Below are positions 1 through 8,933 of a stretch of DNA of 55,517 bases, in pieces. Source of the DNA: Victivallales bacterium (GTDB lineage Bacteria; Verrucomicrobiota; Lentisphaeria; Oligosphaerales; Oligosphaeraceae); contig JAFZAB010000148.1 of assembly GCA_017548425.1 (NCBI GenBank), positions 1 through 55,517 on the forward strand. The letters run 5' to 3'. The translations under genes were made by a program, and so were the position numbers. The notes under the pieces were generated by a model. It saw only the letters and a program-made list of their open reading frames with translations, ran no database searches and was not told where the DNA came from. Position 1 is the first letter of the stretch. Each line of letters begins with the position of its first letter.

Positions 1-1
1 A

Positions 2-2428
2 TCGTCGCCGGACATTCCGGCGTCATTTTTGACGGCCGAATTCGGCAAGCAGATGGATTTCATCGTCGATTTCGCGAACAATACAATCAAGTTAAACGAA
101 AGCGCGGCCAAATTGACCGCTTTCAATCTGGACAACGTCGGCCAACTGGATGTTGAAGGACTGCAGAAACGCATTCATGAAAACAACAACAAGTTCTTCA
201 TTGGCAAATACTTCGCGAACAAAAAACTACTGAAGGAACTGGCGGGTATCAAACGGCTTGGCAGCACCGAACTGACGATGACGGAATTGACAAAAAATCT
301 GCCGTTGTTTGAAGAATACCTTAAATACAAGAAACTTGTGGATGAACAGACGCCAGCGGGAGCGGCCCTGCTCGGCAGTCTCTGGCAGGATACAAAAACA
401 GATTGGAATCGTGTCTCTTCGACGCTCGACGCAACACATGGTATTCTCGTCACGATGGAAAAACTATGCGACAATGACGAAACCGCCCGCGTCGCCATGC
501 TCAACGCTTTGGCGAACTATCTGCCGACGGCGACGGTCTCCTTCAAGGCGGATACAGCCATCTATCAGTCGTTCAAGGCGTTGAACGACGCATGGGCCGC
601 ATTCCGCGAAACAGCGAAGCAAACCGCCGCGAATTTCGAAGAGCCAGCGGATTTGAATTATCCGAAGTCGTTGATGGACAAGCTCGAAGCGGCGCTTGGC
701 CAAATGTCCGAACTGCGTCATGTCGTGTTATGGAAACTGCGTCGTCAGACCGTTGAAAAATACGGCCTGTCCGGCCTCGTGACGGCTTTGACGGATCATT
801 CAATCAATCCTGATGAAGTGGCGGAAGCCGTTGATACGGCGTATTATCGCGACATGCTATATCAGATATTGGCGGAATCGCCCGCACTGTCGCATTTCAG
901 CTGCAAATCGCACGAAGAGATGATTCACCAATTCTGCGAATTGGATGAAAAATACATGGATTTGACGAAAAAGATCGTCTTCTCCAAACTGTCCGAACGG
1001 TTGCCGAAACAGGATGAAGCCAGCCCGAAAAACAGCGAGCTTGGCCTGCTGAAACGCGAATGCGAGAAGAAGATGCGTCACAAGCCCGTACGTGTTCTAC
1101 TGGAAGGACTTCCGGAGCTCGCCCCTATCCTGAAGCCATGCTTCTTGATGAGCCCACTGTCCGTTGCGCAATATCTGCCGCCGGATTCGTCGTTTGATTT
1201 AGTCGTGTTCGATGAAGCATCGCAGATTCCTGTGTGGGATGCCATTGGCGTGATCGCACGCGGCAAGCAACTGATCGTCGTTGGTGACCCGAAACAGATG
1301 CCGCCGACCAATTTCTTCCAGAAAGGCGACACAGTGGCGGAAGACGATGACGACGAAGGCGTCGGTGAAGATTTGGAAAGCATTCTGGACGAATGCCTTG
1401 CGGCTGGTCTCCATTCCACGTTCCTCAACTGGCACTATCGCAGCCGCCATGAATCGCTTATTGCTTTCTCAAACGAACATTATTACGACAACCGCCTATT
1501 CACGTTCCCCGCGGCAAGCAACGGCGCGAATCTCGGTGTGTCTTTCAAATTCGTGGAAGGCGGCATGTACGATCGCCGCGCAAGCCGCACAAATCGCTCC
1601 GAAGCCGAAGCTCTCATCAAACTCATACAGGAGCGGTTGGAGAATCCGCAACTGAACAAAAAGAGCATTGGCGTCGTGACGTTCAGCCAAGCCCAGAAGG
1701 ATTTGATCGACGATTTGATGGACGAATTCCGCCGCGAGCATCCAGAACTGGAGCCGTTCTTCAGCGAAAGTCTGGAAGAACCGCTGTTCGTGAAGAATCT
1801 GGAAAACGTGCAGGGCGACGAACGCGATGTTATCATCTTCTCCATCGGCTACGCGCCCGACAAAGACGGCAAGTTCACCATGAATTTCGGGCCGCTAAAC
1901 CGTTCAGGCGGTGAACGCCGTTTGAACGTGGCGATTACGCGTGCGAAGGAACAGGTCATCGTCGTTTCGTCCGTCCATGCGGAGCAGATTGATTTGGGCC
2001 GTACAAGTGCTGTCGGTGCGGCGCATCTGCGTGCGTTCCTGAAATACGCGGAAAGCGGAGCGGTGGCGCAGGCGAAAGGCAAGGCGGATGCCAAGCGGAC
2101 CGCAGGCGTTGTCCAGGCGGCCTACGACCATCTGACGAAGCAAGGCTATCGCGTCCATCGCGACATCGGCTGCTCCGCCTACAAGATCGATTTGGCCGTG
2201 ACGGATCCGAACGACGAGACACGGTATGTGCTTGGCATTGAATGCGATGGTCCATCCTACGCCCGCCAAGCGACGGCTCGTGATCGTGACCAGACACGTC
2301 AGTCCGTCCTCAAAGGATTGGGCTGGAACATGTTCCGCCTGTGGAGCGTGGAATGGGCCTTCGATCGCGACAAGGCCGAAAAAGAACTGGACGATGCCGT
2401 TAAATCCGCCCTGTCGAAATGGAAGTAA
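2..2428 (+). CDS. Superfamily 1 DNA/RNA helicase with C-terminal PD-(D/E)XK nuclease domain (5' partial)
   Basis: The frame is open to the left window edge, so the true start and the Walker A part lie outside; the TTG at 29 is unlikely to be the real start. Visible SF1 motifs, numbered from that TTG: DEASQ (motif II, about residue 395), GDPKQMPP (III, about 419), NWHYRS (IV, about 466), VQGDERD (V, about 594) and VAITRAKEQ (VI, about 634). The last 110 residues hold KIDLAV and GIECDG, the Asp and Glu-x-Asp of a Vsr/MTES_1575-like nuclease fold, ending in a WSVEWAFD segment. This matches the C-terminal half of the large DUF4011/DUF3320-type helicases, which often sit in accessory or defence regions. 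A role in DNA processing or defence is inference. The next gene is an AAA/DUF4143 unit with its own inverted repeats. Confidence 0.85.
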   Translation, partial: SSPDIPASFLTAEFGKQMDFIVDFANNTIKLNESAAKLTAFNLDNVGQLDVEGLQKRIHENNNKFFIGKYFANKKLLKELAGIKRLGSTELTMTELTKNLPLFEEYLKYKKLVDEQTPAGAALLGSLWQDTKTDWNRVSSTLDATHGILVTMEKLCDNDETARVAMLNALANYLPTATVSFKADTAIYQSFKALNDAWAAFRETAKQTAANFEEPADLNYPKSLMDKLEAALGQMSELRHVVLWKLRRQTVEKYGLSGLVTALTDHSINPDEVAEAVDTAYYRDMLYQILAESPALSHFSCKSHEEMIHQFCELDEKYMDLTKKIVFSKLSERLPKQDEASPKNSELGLLKRECEKKMRHKPVRVLLEGLPELAPILKPCFLMSPLSVAQYLPPDSSFDLVVFDEASQIPVWDAIGVIARGKQLIVVGDPKQMPPTNFFQKGDTVAEDDDDEGVGEDLESILDECLAAGLHSTFLNWHYRSRHESLIAFSNEHYYDNRLFTFPAASNGANLGVSFKFVEGGMYDRRASRTNRSEAEALIKLIQERLENPQLNKKSIGVVTFSQAQKDLIDDLMDEFRREHPELEPFFSESLEEPLFVKNLENVQGDERDVIIFSIGYAPDKDGKFTMNFGPLNRSGGERRLNVAITRAKEQVIVVSSVHAEQIDLGRTSAVGAAHLRAFLKYAESGAVAQAKGKADAKRTAGVVQAAYDHLTKQGYRVHRDIGCSAYKIDLAVTDPNDETRYVLGIECDGPSYARQATARDRDQTRQSVLKGLGWNMFRLWSVEWAFDRDKAEKELDDAVKSALSKWK

Positions 2429-2477
2429 TGGGAGGGACGCGCTTCTGCGCGACCGAATCTGCAAACGCTCATATAAT

Positions 2478-2550
2478 GCGTTAAATGGCCGTTAAGGGGG
2501 TAATTTTTGCATTTTTTACAAAAATTACCCCCTTAACTTGAAAATAACGC
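2478..2550. repeat. Left palindromic repeat of the ATPase unit
   Basis: Perfect 19-bp stem (2491-2509 with 2519-2537) around a 9-nt AT-rich loop. The outermost 6 bases, GCGTTA at 2478 and TAACGC at 2545, also pair. It lies between the helicase stop and the ATPase gene, so it could also act as a transcription barrier, but no U-run follows the stem on either strand. Confidence 0.85.
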
Positions 2551-2614
2551 AATGTGCAGTTATAATGATTTTGTGAATGAAGACAATAAACTGCGCATAA
2601 TGGAGAATGTCTCA

Positions 2615-3841
2615 ATGAATCTTTACAGGCGTGAAGACTACTTGCAGAAGATAAGGGGATTTTATCATGATACAAGCCTTATCAAAGTGATTGTTGGCGT
2701 CAGAAGATGCGGAAAATCTTGCCTGATGGAAACCATCGCTCTTGAGCTCAAGGAATCGGGAGTCAAAGAGGAGAATATCATCTATTTGAATCTTGACAGA
2801 AGAGGCTATCGTCACATCAAAACCGCCGACCAATTGGATGCGCTCATTGCGGAAAAATCGACCGCAGAAGGTGTTAAGTATCTTTTTGTCGATGAAATTC
2901 AAAATGTCAAGGATTTTGAAGAAGTGCTCAACGGATATCGTGAGGAGGAAGAGTATTCCATTTTCATCACTGGCTCCAATTCCTACCTGTTAAGCGGCGA
3001 ACTGATGACAAAACTGACAGGACGGTATCTTGAATTTGAATTGTACACGCTTAGTTTCAAGGAATATCTTGACATGAAGGCGTTTCTTGGAAAAACCGTC
3101 TCGCAGGACATGACCGCCGAATTTGATCAATATCTAATGGATGGTGGTTTCCCGAAAGCACTGCAATTTGAAGGAACTGACAAGCAGGCATATATCCAAG
3201 GTATTGTGAAAGAGATATTTGAAAAGGATGTCAAAAAACGTGTCAAAATCCGGAAGATTTCCATTTTCAATGCCGTTCAACGCTATATTGTGAACAATTT
3301 TGGCGCTACCATGAGTCTCACGAACATTCTGAAGGATCTTGCCGCAAACGGATGCCCAATCAAACGAGAAACATTGAATCGTTATATAAAAGTTCTGGAA
3401 GACGCGAAAATCATCCTTCCCTGTCTGCGCTTTGACTTGAAATCCAGAAAGTCACTCGGAGGCGAGCAGAAGTACTATCTTGCCGATCTCGGTTTCTATT
3501 TTGCGCTAAACACGGATGCACGAATCAATTACGGTCCAGCATTGGAGAATATTGTCTATATCTATGCTAAATCCAAAGGATATGAAATCAGTGTCGGAAG
3601 AATCGGCAAATTGGAATGCGATTTCATCCTTCGGCGGAACAATGCAGACTATTCCTATATCCAAGTCGCCATGACGATTATGAACGACCTTGAAACGGAG
3701 AACCGTGAATATCGTCCTTTTGAAAACATACGGGACAATTATCCGAAATATCTTGTCACAAGAAACGATCTGATTCAGCATCGTGGCGGCATTATTCACG
3801 TGAATCTCCCACAGTTCATGAAAGACAACCGAATGTTTTAG
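2615..3841 (+). CDS. AAA+ ATPase with C-terminal DUF4143 (AAA_14 family)
   Basis: I chose ATG 2615, with GGAG ten bases upstream; an in-frame ATG at 2552 would give 429 residues. The N-terminus reads YRREDYLQKI, then Walker A GVRRCGKS (about residue 28), Walker B YLFVDEIQN and sensor ITGSNS. The C-terminal half carries a DUF4143 winged-helix/nuclease-like region with YYLADLGFY, GPALENIVY and GKLECDFI. Members of this ATP-binding family are numerous in gut and rumen anaerobes, and their cellular role is not settled. The DUF4143 region resembles restriction-endonuclease folds. Here the gene stands alone between two copies of the same large palindrome, which suggests it moves or is maintained as a unit. 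Composition looks more AT-rich than the helicase and trp genes, consistent with transfer. Confidence 0.88.
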   Translation: MNLYRREDYLQKIRGFYHDTSLIKVIVGVRRCGKSCLMETIALELKESGVKEENIIYLNLDRRGYRHIKTADQLDALIAEKSTAEGVKYLFVDEIQNVKDFEEVLNGYREEEEYSIFITGSNSYLLSGELMTKLTGRYLEFELYTLSFKEYLDMKAFLGKTVSQDMTAEFDQYLMDGGFPKALQFEGTDKQAYIQGIVKEIFEKDVKKRVKIRKISIFNAVQRYIVNNFGATMSLTNILKDLAANGCPIKRETLNRYIKVLEDAKIILPCLRFDLKSRKSLGGEQKYYLADLGFYFALNTDARINYGPALENIVYIYAKSKGYEISVGRIGKLECDFILRRNNADYSYIQVAMTIMNDLETENREYRPFENIRDNYPKYLVTRNDLIQHRGGIIHVNLPQFMKDNRMF

Positions 3842-3850
3842 AAAAGACGA

Positions 3851-3919
3851 TAAATGGCCGTTAAGGGGGTAATTTTTGTAAAAAATGAAAAAATTACCCC
3901 CTTAACGGCCATTTAACGC
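3851..3919. repeat. Right palindromic repeat of the ATPase unit
   Basis: Perfect 27-bp stem (3851-3877 with 3889-3915) and an 11-nt AT loop, starting ten bases after the ATPase stop. The outer TAACGC is followed by GATGTG; the left copy has AATGTG in the same place, so the repeat unit probably extends a few bases further. Confidence 0.88.
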
Positions 3920-3938
3920 GATGTGATGAGGTGCCATC

Positions 3939-3973
3939 GGCGTCCCGCCATTGGCAGGCGCAGGCGGGACGCC
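3939..3973. repeat. Inverted repeat GGCGTCCCGCC / GGCGGGACGCC downstream of trpA
   Basis: An exact 11-bp inverted repeat (3939-3949 with 3963-3973) with a 13-nt spacer, just beyond the trpA stop. GC-rich, no U-run. The same wording (GGCGGGACGCCGATGG) recurs near 44840 and, diverged, at 50098, so it belongs to a dispersed intergenic family. It may help end the trp transcript. Confidence 0.7.
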
Positions 3974-3987
3974 CGCGCCACCTTCTA

Positions 3988-4770
3988 TTAGCTCCGCGAA
4001 GCAGTTTGGTTCATGCCGCTCAAAAGCTCGGCAGTGAAATCCGCCGCCGCCTGCGGCGAAATGGCGGTCGCTTTGACGAAACCACTGCCGGAAATGACAC
4101 CGTCAGCGGCATTTGCAGCGGCTTTGGCCGCTGCCGCCGAAGCAATGCCGAAGCCGGCGGCCACTGGCAACGCGATGTGTCGTTTGATCATCGCGATGCG
4201 TTCGGCGACTTCCGGTGGCAACGTGTCGCGCGCTCCTGTAACTCCCGCTACATTAATGTAATAGACGAATCCCGTCATGCCTTCGACGATTTTAGCGACA
4301 CGGTCTTCCGGCGTCAACGGTGAAACGAGCGGGATGATGTGCAGACCATGCGCGCGGGCGGGAACGAGCAGTTCGTCTCGCTCCTCCAACGGCAGATCAA
4401 CAGGCAGGATCCCATCGACTCCCGCTTCGGCAAGTTGTTGGCAGACCGCATCATAGCCAAAGTGCAGAAGTGGATTCATGTAACTGAAGAGAATCAGTCC
4501 AATCTGCGGATATTTTGCCCGAATACGAGCGGCGAAAGCGATGGTTTTCGGTAGCGTCATGCCGTTCTTGATAGCGACTTGCGAAGCGGCGGAAATGACT
4601 GGGCCGTCCGCCATTGGATCGGAAAACGGGACGCCCAGTTCGATGATGTCCGCGCCTTTTTCGATGGCGGCACAGACGGCTTGTTCGTTCTGTTCCTCCG
4701 TCGGATAGCCGACGCTGGTGAAAATGATGAGCGGTTTGCGAGTCGCAAAAATATTAGAGAGCCTGTCCAT
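3988..4770 (-). CDS. trpA: Tryptophan synthase alpha chain
   Basis: Cleaves indole-3-glycerol phosphate to indole and glyceraldehyde 3-phosphate; partner of TrpB in the alpha2-beta2 cytoplasmic complex. The catalytic Glu and Asp are in [16 protein letters not shown] near residue 50, followed by [22 protein letters not shown] and the phosphate-binding PVAAGFG. The ATG at 4770 (260 residues) has AAGGAG seven bases upstream, inside the end of trpB. It overlaps trpB by 17 bp, implying translational coupling. The longer frame from 4815 is unlikely. Last gene of the trp operon. Confidence 0.96.
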   Translation of the reverse strand: MDRLSNIFATRKPLIIFTSVGYPTEEQNEQAVCAAIEKGADIIELGVPFSDPMADGPVISAASQVAIKNGMTLPKTIAFAARIRAKYPQIGLILFSYMNPLLHFGYDAVCQQLAEAGVDGILPVDLPLEERDELLVPARAHGLHIIPLVSPLTPEDRVAKIVEGMTGFVYYINVAGVTGARDTLPPEVAERIAMIKRHIALPVAAGFGIASAAAAKAAANAADGVISGSGFVKATAISPQAAADFTAELLSGMNQTASRS

Positions 4771-5938
4771 GTTTCTCCTTGTATTGCTTGATGTTGTCCA
4801 TATCTTTATCACCACGGCCTGAGAGATTTACGACGATGATGTGGTCGCGGCCGTGCTTCGGTGCCTCGCGGATGGCATAGGCCAACGCATGGGAACTTTC
4901 GAGTGCGGGAATGATGCCTTCAAAACGGCAAAGTGTGTCGAAGGCGGCAACGGCTTCGTCGTCATTGGCAACTTCATATGTAGCTAATTTTTCATCCGCC
5001 AGCAGGCAGTGTTCGGGGCCGACGCCCGGATAATCCAATCCTGCGGAAACGGAATAAGTATCGAGCATCTGGCCATTTGCGTCTTGTAGGAAATACGCTT
5101 TCATGCCATGCAGAATGCCGACCTTTCCGCCGTTGATGGAAGCGGCGTGCTGCCCTGTAGCAATGCCCATGCCGCCTGCTTCGACGCCGACGCGGCGAAC
5201 CTGCGGCGTGTCTTCAAAACCTGCAAACATGCCGATGGCATTGGAACCACCACCGACACAGGCGACGACTTCATCCGGAAGACGGCCGCACATTTCCAAA
5301 CATTGGCGGCGCGTCTCTTTGCCGATGACCGATTGGAAGTCCTTGACCAGCATGGGATAAGGATATGGACCAGCCGCCGTTCCAATCAGATAGAACGTAT
5401 GATCGCTGCAGGAGGCCCATTCGCGAAGCGCCGCATTCATGGCATCTTTCAACGTGGCACCGCCTTCTGTGATGGAGCGGACTTTCGCGCCAAGAGCGTG
5501 CATACGATCGACGTTCGGAGCCTGCCGCGCCACATCGACGGAACCCATGAAGATTTCACATTCCATGCCGAAAAGAGCGGCGACAGTGGCCGTGGCAACA
5601 CCGTGCATGCCCGCGCCCGTTTCGGCGATAAGGCGTTTTTTTCCCATGCGGCGGGCCAGCAGGGCCTGTCCCATTGTGTTGTTGATCTTATGTGCTCCTG
5701 TATGATTTAAGTCTTCTCGTTTCAAGTAGATACGTGATCCGCCAAGATGCTCTGAAAGTCGCTTGGCGTAGTAGAGCGGTGATTCGCGGCCGACATAATG
5801 TTTCAGCAAATCATCCAATTCCGCACGGAATGCGGGATCATCCTTCGCCTCCAGATACGTCTGTGCAAGTTCGCGCAACGCTCCCGTCAGTGTTTCGGGC
5901 ACGTACTGCCCACCGTAGATTCCATAGTGCATGTTCAT
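4754..5938 (-). CDS. trpB: Tryptophan synthase beta chain
   Basis: PLP enzyme that condenses indole with serine to give tryptophan. Starts [17 protein letters not shown] with AAGGAG upstream. The PLP lysine is in HTGAHKINN (about residue 83) and the phosphate loop is GGGSNAIG. The short N-terminus and 394-residue length fit the TrpB1 type that works with TrpA. It lies 32 bp after trpF and overlaps trpA by 17 bp. Confidence 0.97.
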   Translation of the reverse strand: MNMHYGIYGGQYVPETLTGALRELAQTYLEAKDDPAFRAELDDLLKHYVGRESPLYYAKRLSEHLGGSRIYLKREDLNHTGAHKINNTMGQALLARRMGKKRLIAETGAGMHGVATATVAALFGMECEIFMGSVDVARQAPNVDRMHALGAKVRSITEGGATLKDAMNAALREWASCSDHTFYLIGTAAGPYPYPMLVKDFQSVIGKETRRQCLEMCGRLPDEVVACVGGGSNAIGMFAGFEDTPQVRRVGVEAGGMGIATGQHAASINGGKVGILHGMKAYFLQDANGQMLDTYSVSAGLDYPGVGPEHCLLADEKLATYEVANDDEAVAAFDTLCRFEGIIPALESSHALAYAIREAPKHGRDHIIVVNLSGRGDKDMDNIKQYKEKHGQAL

Positions 5939-5970
5939 ATCAATTCTCCTTTTTGCAACGGGCGGAGCCG

Positions 5971-6555
5971 CTACATCTTCATGCTTATCTTCTTTATTTT
6001 TTCATGATCTTTAATGCCTGGTACGGATTCCACGCCACCTGCCACATCAATGCCGATGGGATGGACAGCGGCAATGGCTTCCTGTACATTTTCCGGCGTG
6101 ATGCCGCCCGCCAGAAAGATGGAACGATGACGGGCCAATTCAGCGGCTCGTGTCCAATCGCATGGCTTTCCCGTGCCACCGCCTGAATCGGCAACAATCA
6201 TGTCCGCGGGAAAATCCACCGCCTCTTCCAGATTATTCAATATATTGAGATTAAAGGCCTTCCATATTTGCACATCCTTTAGGCGAACGGCGTAATCAGC
6301 GGATTCATGCCCATGCAACTGCACGGCATACGGATGAACATCAGCGATGATGGCCTGAAGCTTTTCCAATTCCATATCTCTCACGACGAGAAGCGTTTTG
6401 GCTGGTTTTGCAACAGCAAAAATCTTCTTGGCCTGCTCAATCGTGACGAACCGTTTGGAAGATTCCACATGAATGGCACCGATGAAATCGGCGCCACACA
6501 ATGCGGCATACCGCGCGTCCTCTTCCCGTGTAATGCCGCAGATTTTCAACAACAT
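5971..6555 (-). CDS. trpF: Phosphoribosylanthranilate isomerase
   Basis: Converts N-(5'-phosphoribosyl)anthranilate to the carboxyphenylamino-deoxyribulose phosphate. Begins [14 protein letters not shown] with the catalytic Cys of the KICGIT motif; later AVQLHGHES, the catalytic Asp in [23 protein letters not shown] and [10 protein letters not shown], the phosphate-binding loops of this TIM barrel. At 194 residues it is slightly short for the family. It overlaps trpC by 10 bp. Confidence 0.95.
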   Translation of the reverse strand: MLLKICGITREEDARYAALCGADFIGAIHVESSKRFVTIEQAKKIFAVAKPAKTLLVVRDMELEKLQAIIADVHPYAVQLHGHESADYAVRLKDVQIWKAFNLNILNNLEEAVDFPADMIVADSGGGTGKPCDWTRAAELARHRSIFLAGGITPENVQEAIAAVHPIGIDVAGGVESVPGIKDHEKIKKISMKM

Positions 6556-7319
6556 TGCAGCAACTCCTTCAGCTTCAGGCCCGGATGTTCCGCCCGCATG
6601 AGCGTCTCGCCGATGAGAAAACCTTTCGCTCCTGCGGCTGTCATCGTGTCCATATCCGCTCGAGAACGGATGGCACTTTCCGCAATGGCAACACGATCTT
6701 TTGGAATCGTGCGGATCAGTTCTGCTGAACGTTCAAGCGATGTTCCAAACGTGCGAAGATCACGGGCATTGACGCCGACTAAATCCGCCTTCACCGCCAT
6801 TTCCAGTTCTTTTTCCGAATGTGCTTCACCAAGAACGTCAAGTCCTTGATTATGAGCATATTCCAGTAATTGAACAAACCGTTCGGCAGACAACATGGCA
6901 GCGATGAGTAGAACGCAAGAAGCACCTAACGCTTTTGCTTCCAAAATCTGATATTCATCAAAGATAAAATCTTTGCGAAGCAAGGGGATGGAGACCATTT
7001 TTGCCGCAATGGCTAGATTTTCTTCACTACCGAGAAAGTAGTAAGGCTCGGTCAGAACGGACAATGCAGTCGCACCATTTTCCGCCAGTTCGGTGGCCAA
7101 TGATTGAACATCGAAGTTGTTGCGGATGAGTCCTTTGGAAGGCGATGCCTTTTTCAGTTCCGCGATGACATGCAACCCGTCGCCATAGAAAGCCGCCGCA
7201 AATTTCGGTCTGGCGGGAGTCTGCGCGGCTTGTTCCGCCAACACTTCCATCGGCAGGACGCGTTTGCGATTTTCCAACCTTGGCTTCAGCTTTTCAACGA
7301 TTTCAGCGAGAATATTCAT
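6546..7319 (-). CDS. trpC: Indole-3-glycerol phosphate synthase
   Basis: Ring-closing decarboxylase giving indole-3-glycerol phosphate. The catalytic Lys motif is VIAELKKASPSKG (near residue 57), followed by LLRKDFIFDEYQI, VGVNARDLRTF and AESAIRSRADM, all standard TrpC signatures. The start overlaps the trpD stop by 4 bp (ATGA), typical of coupled translation. It is a monofunctional protein separate from TrpF, unlike the E. coli fusion. Confidence 0.96.
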   Translation of the reverse strand: MNILAEIVEKLKPRLENRKRVLPMEVLAEQAAQTPARPKFAAAFYGDGLHVIAELKKASPSKGLIRNNFDVQSLATELAENGATALSVLTEPYYFLGSEENLAIAAKMVSIPLLRKDFIFDEYQILEAKALGASCVLLIAAMLSAERFVQLLEYAHNQGLDVLGEAHSEKELEMAVKADLVGVNARDLRTFGTSLERSAELIRTIPKDRVAIAESAIRSRADMDTMTAAGAKGFLIGETLMRAEHPGLKLKELLQCC

Positions 7320-8320
7320 GCGTGACTGGCCTCCACCAGCGTCTCCAATTTATGGAGGGCGGCCTTCGTGTCTATAGAACGTTCTGCCAATGGGATACAG
7401 TCTTTCAAACAATTTCCGAGCCCTGCAACAAGGCAGGTGGCGGCGGCGTTCAACACAACCATGCCGCGTCTGGCCGTATGATCGATTCCGTCGAGAATAT
7501 CACGCAGAATGTGGGCATTTTCGGCAGGAGTGCCACCAGCCGTGTCACCTTCCGTCTCTTCAGAGGGCAGCAGATCGGCTGGTTCGATGACGCCATAGGT
7601 GATCGTATCACCGTCAAGTTGTGCATAATCCGTTGGCACGGTGGCAGAAATTTCATCCAATCCATCACGACTGTGGACAACCAACGCCCGTTTCATGCCC
7701 AGGCCACGCAACGTCTCCGCGAACAATGGAACAAGCCGTGCGTCCCACACACCGAGCACGATGCCTTCGGCATTTGCGGGATTGGATAATGGTCCGAGCA
7801 TATTGAATATGGTATGGACACCAATGGCTTTGCGCAACGGCGCAACTTTACCCATGACGGGATGAAGCGTGCGTGCAAAAAGGAAGCCAATGCCGTCATC
7901 ATCAATGGCATGTTCGACTGCATCGCGTGGCATATCCAGATTATAGCCTAATTCGGCCAACACATCCGCCGCACCGCTCTTGCCGGAAACCGCTCGGTTG
8001 CCGTGCTTTGCGACTGTCACACCCGCGCCTGCCGCCACGAAAGCGGCGGTGGTGGAAACGTTGAATGAAGCACCACCGTCGCCGCCTGTACCAACGACAT
8101 CCACACATGGTTTGGCGACACGAATTTTGTCGGCGTGTTTTCGCAGATATTGCGCAGCGCCAATGAGTTCGGAAACGCTTTCGCCTTTCATTTCCAAAGC
8201 GGAAAGCAGAGCACCTGCCTGCGCATAATTATCGGTATTGGCCATTTTGTCGAGCATGGTGGCGGATTCCTCTTCTGTCAAATCCTGCCCGTTCATGACT
8301 TTCTTCAATAAATCTTTCAT
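7316..8320 (-). CDS. trpD: Anthranilate phosphoribosyltransferase
   Basis: Transfers the phosphoribosyl group from PRPP to anthranilate. Contains the glycine loop VVGTGGDGGASFNVST and KHGNRAVSGKSGAADVL, the PRPP and anthranilate sites of the family. I chose ATG 8320 (334 residues), because AAGGAG sits eight bases upstream; the longer frame from 8368 would overlap trpG. The gene begins 34 bp after trpG and shares ATGA with trpC. TrpG and TrpD are separate proteins here, not fused as in enterobacteria. Confidence 0.96.
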   Translation of the reverse strand: MKDLLKKVMNGQDLTEEESATMLDKMANTDNYAQAGALLSALEMKGESVSELIGAAQYLRKHADKIRVAKPCVDVVGTGGDGGASFNVSTTAAFVAAGAGVTVAKHGNRAVSGKSGAADVLAELGYNLDMPRDAVEHAIDDDGIGFLFARTLHPVMGKVAPLRKAIGVHTIFNMLGPLSNPANAEGIVLGVWDARLVPLFAETLRGLGMKRALVVHSRDGLDEISATVPTDYAQLDGDTITYGVIEPADLLPSEETEGDTAGGTPAENAHILRDILDGIDHTARRGMVVLNAAATCLVAGLGNCLKDCIPLAERSIDTKAALHKLETLVEASHA

Positions 8321-8354
8321 TGTTTGATTCTCCTTTACAATCCCTTTTGATATT

Positions 8355-8933
8355 TTAAAATTCTCCACGGCAACGATTAAGGAAATTCATCAGCTGCTGG
8401 CGGCCAGCTTCCGTCATGATGGATTCCGGATGGTACTGAATGCCTTCTACAGGCAGTTCCTTGTGGCGGACGCCCATGATTTCACCATCTTCAGAACGGG
8501 CTGTGATTTCAAGACAGTCCGGCAGCGTAACCTCTTCCAAGGCAAGCGAATGATAGCGGACTGCTTTGAAATCCTGTGGAACATTTTGGAAAATGCCTTG
8601 ACCATCATGGTGAATCGTGGACAGTTTGCCATGCATGATACGCCCTGCGGAAACGACTTTTGCACCGAAAGCGTGGCCGATGGCCTGATGGCCGAGGCAG
8701 ACACCGAGCATGGGGATGCGTCCTGCCGCCGCATGGATCAAATCCAACATACAGCCTGCATTTTCAGGGCGGCTCGGGCCTGGCGAAAGCAGAATGCCGT
8801 CTGGCTGCATGGCCATGATAGCGGCTACTGATGTCTCGCGATTACGTTCCACCACCATCTCCGCGCCAAGGGAGCCCATCAGATGGACGAGATTGTAAGT
8901 AAATGAATCATAATTGTCTAGAACGAAAATCAT
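8355..8933 (-). CDS. trpG: Anthranilate synthase component II (glutamine amidotransferase)
   Basis: Class I glutamine amidotransferase feeding ammonia to TrpE. Nucleophile Cys in GVCLGHQAIG (about residue 79), His and Glu in YHPES near residue 168, N-terminal VLDNYDSFTYNL. At 192 residues it is the usual length. It overlaps trpE by four bases (ATGA). A second role in folate synthesis (PabA) is possible, since no other pab gene is visible, but that is inference. Confidence 0.95.
   Translation of the reverse strand: MIFVLDNYDSFTYNLVHLMGSLGAEMVVERNRETSVAAIMAMQPDGILLSPGPSRPENAGCMLDLIHAAAGRIPMLGVCLGHQAIGHAFGAKVVSAGRIMHGKLSTIHHDGQGIFQNVPQDFKAVRYHSLALEEVTLPDCLEITARSEDGEIMGVRHKELPVEGIQYHPESIMTEAGRQQLMNFLNRCRGEF

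Larger units (their letters stand above)
2478..3919. mobile_element. Palindrome-bracketed AAA/DUF4143 unit with 31-bp terminal inverted repeats
   Basis: The 31 bases at 2478-2508 are the exact reverse complement of 3889-3919. Both ends contain the core TTAAGGGGGTAATTTTT. Each end is also a hairpin by itself: 2491-2509 pairs perfectly with 2519-2537 (9-nt loop), and 3851-3877 pairs perfectly with 3889-3915 (11-nt loop). Between them lies one gene, an AAA ATPase with a DUF4143 domain, that looks more AT-rich than its neighbours. I see no target duplication at the outer edges and no transposase. I found no further copy of the repeat in the window. A mobile or formerly mobile cassette is inferred from architecture only. 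Confidence 0.5.

Noticed and set aside
2466..3930. Target-site duplication at the ATPase cassette ends
   Set aside because: Outer flanks (ATAAT on the left, GATGT on the right) do not match, so classical cut-and-paste insertion is not supported.
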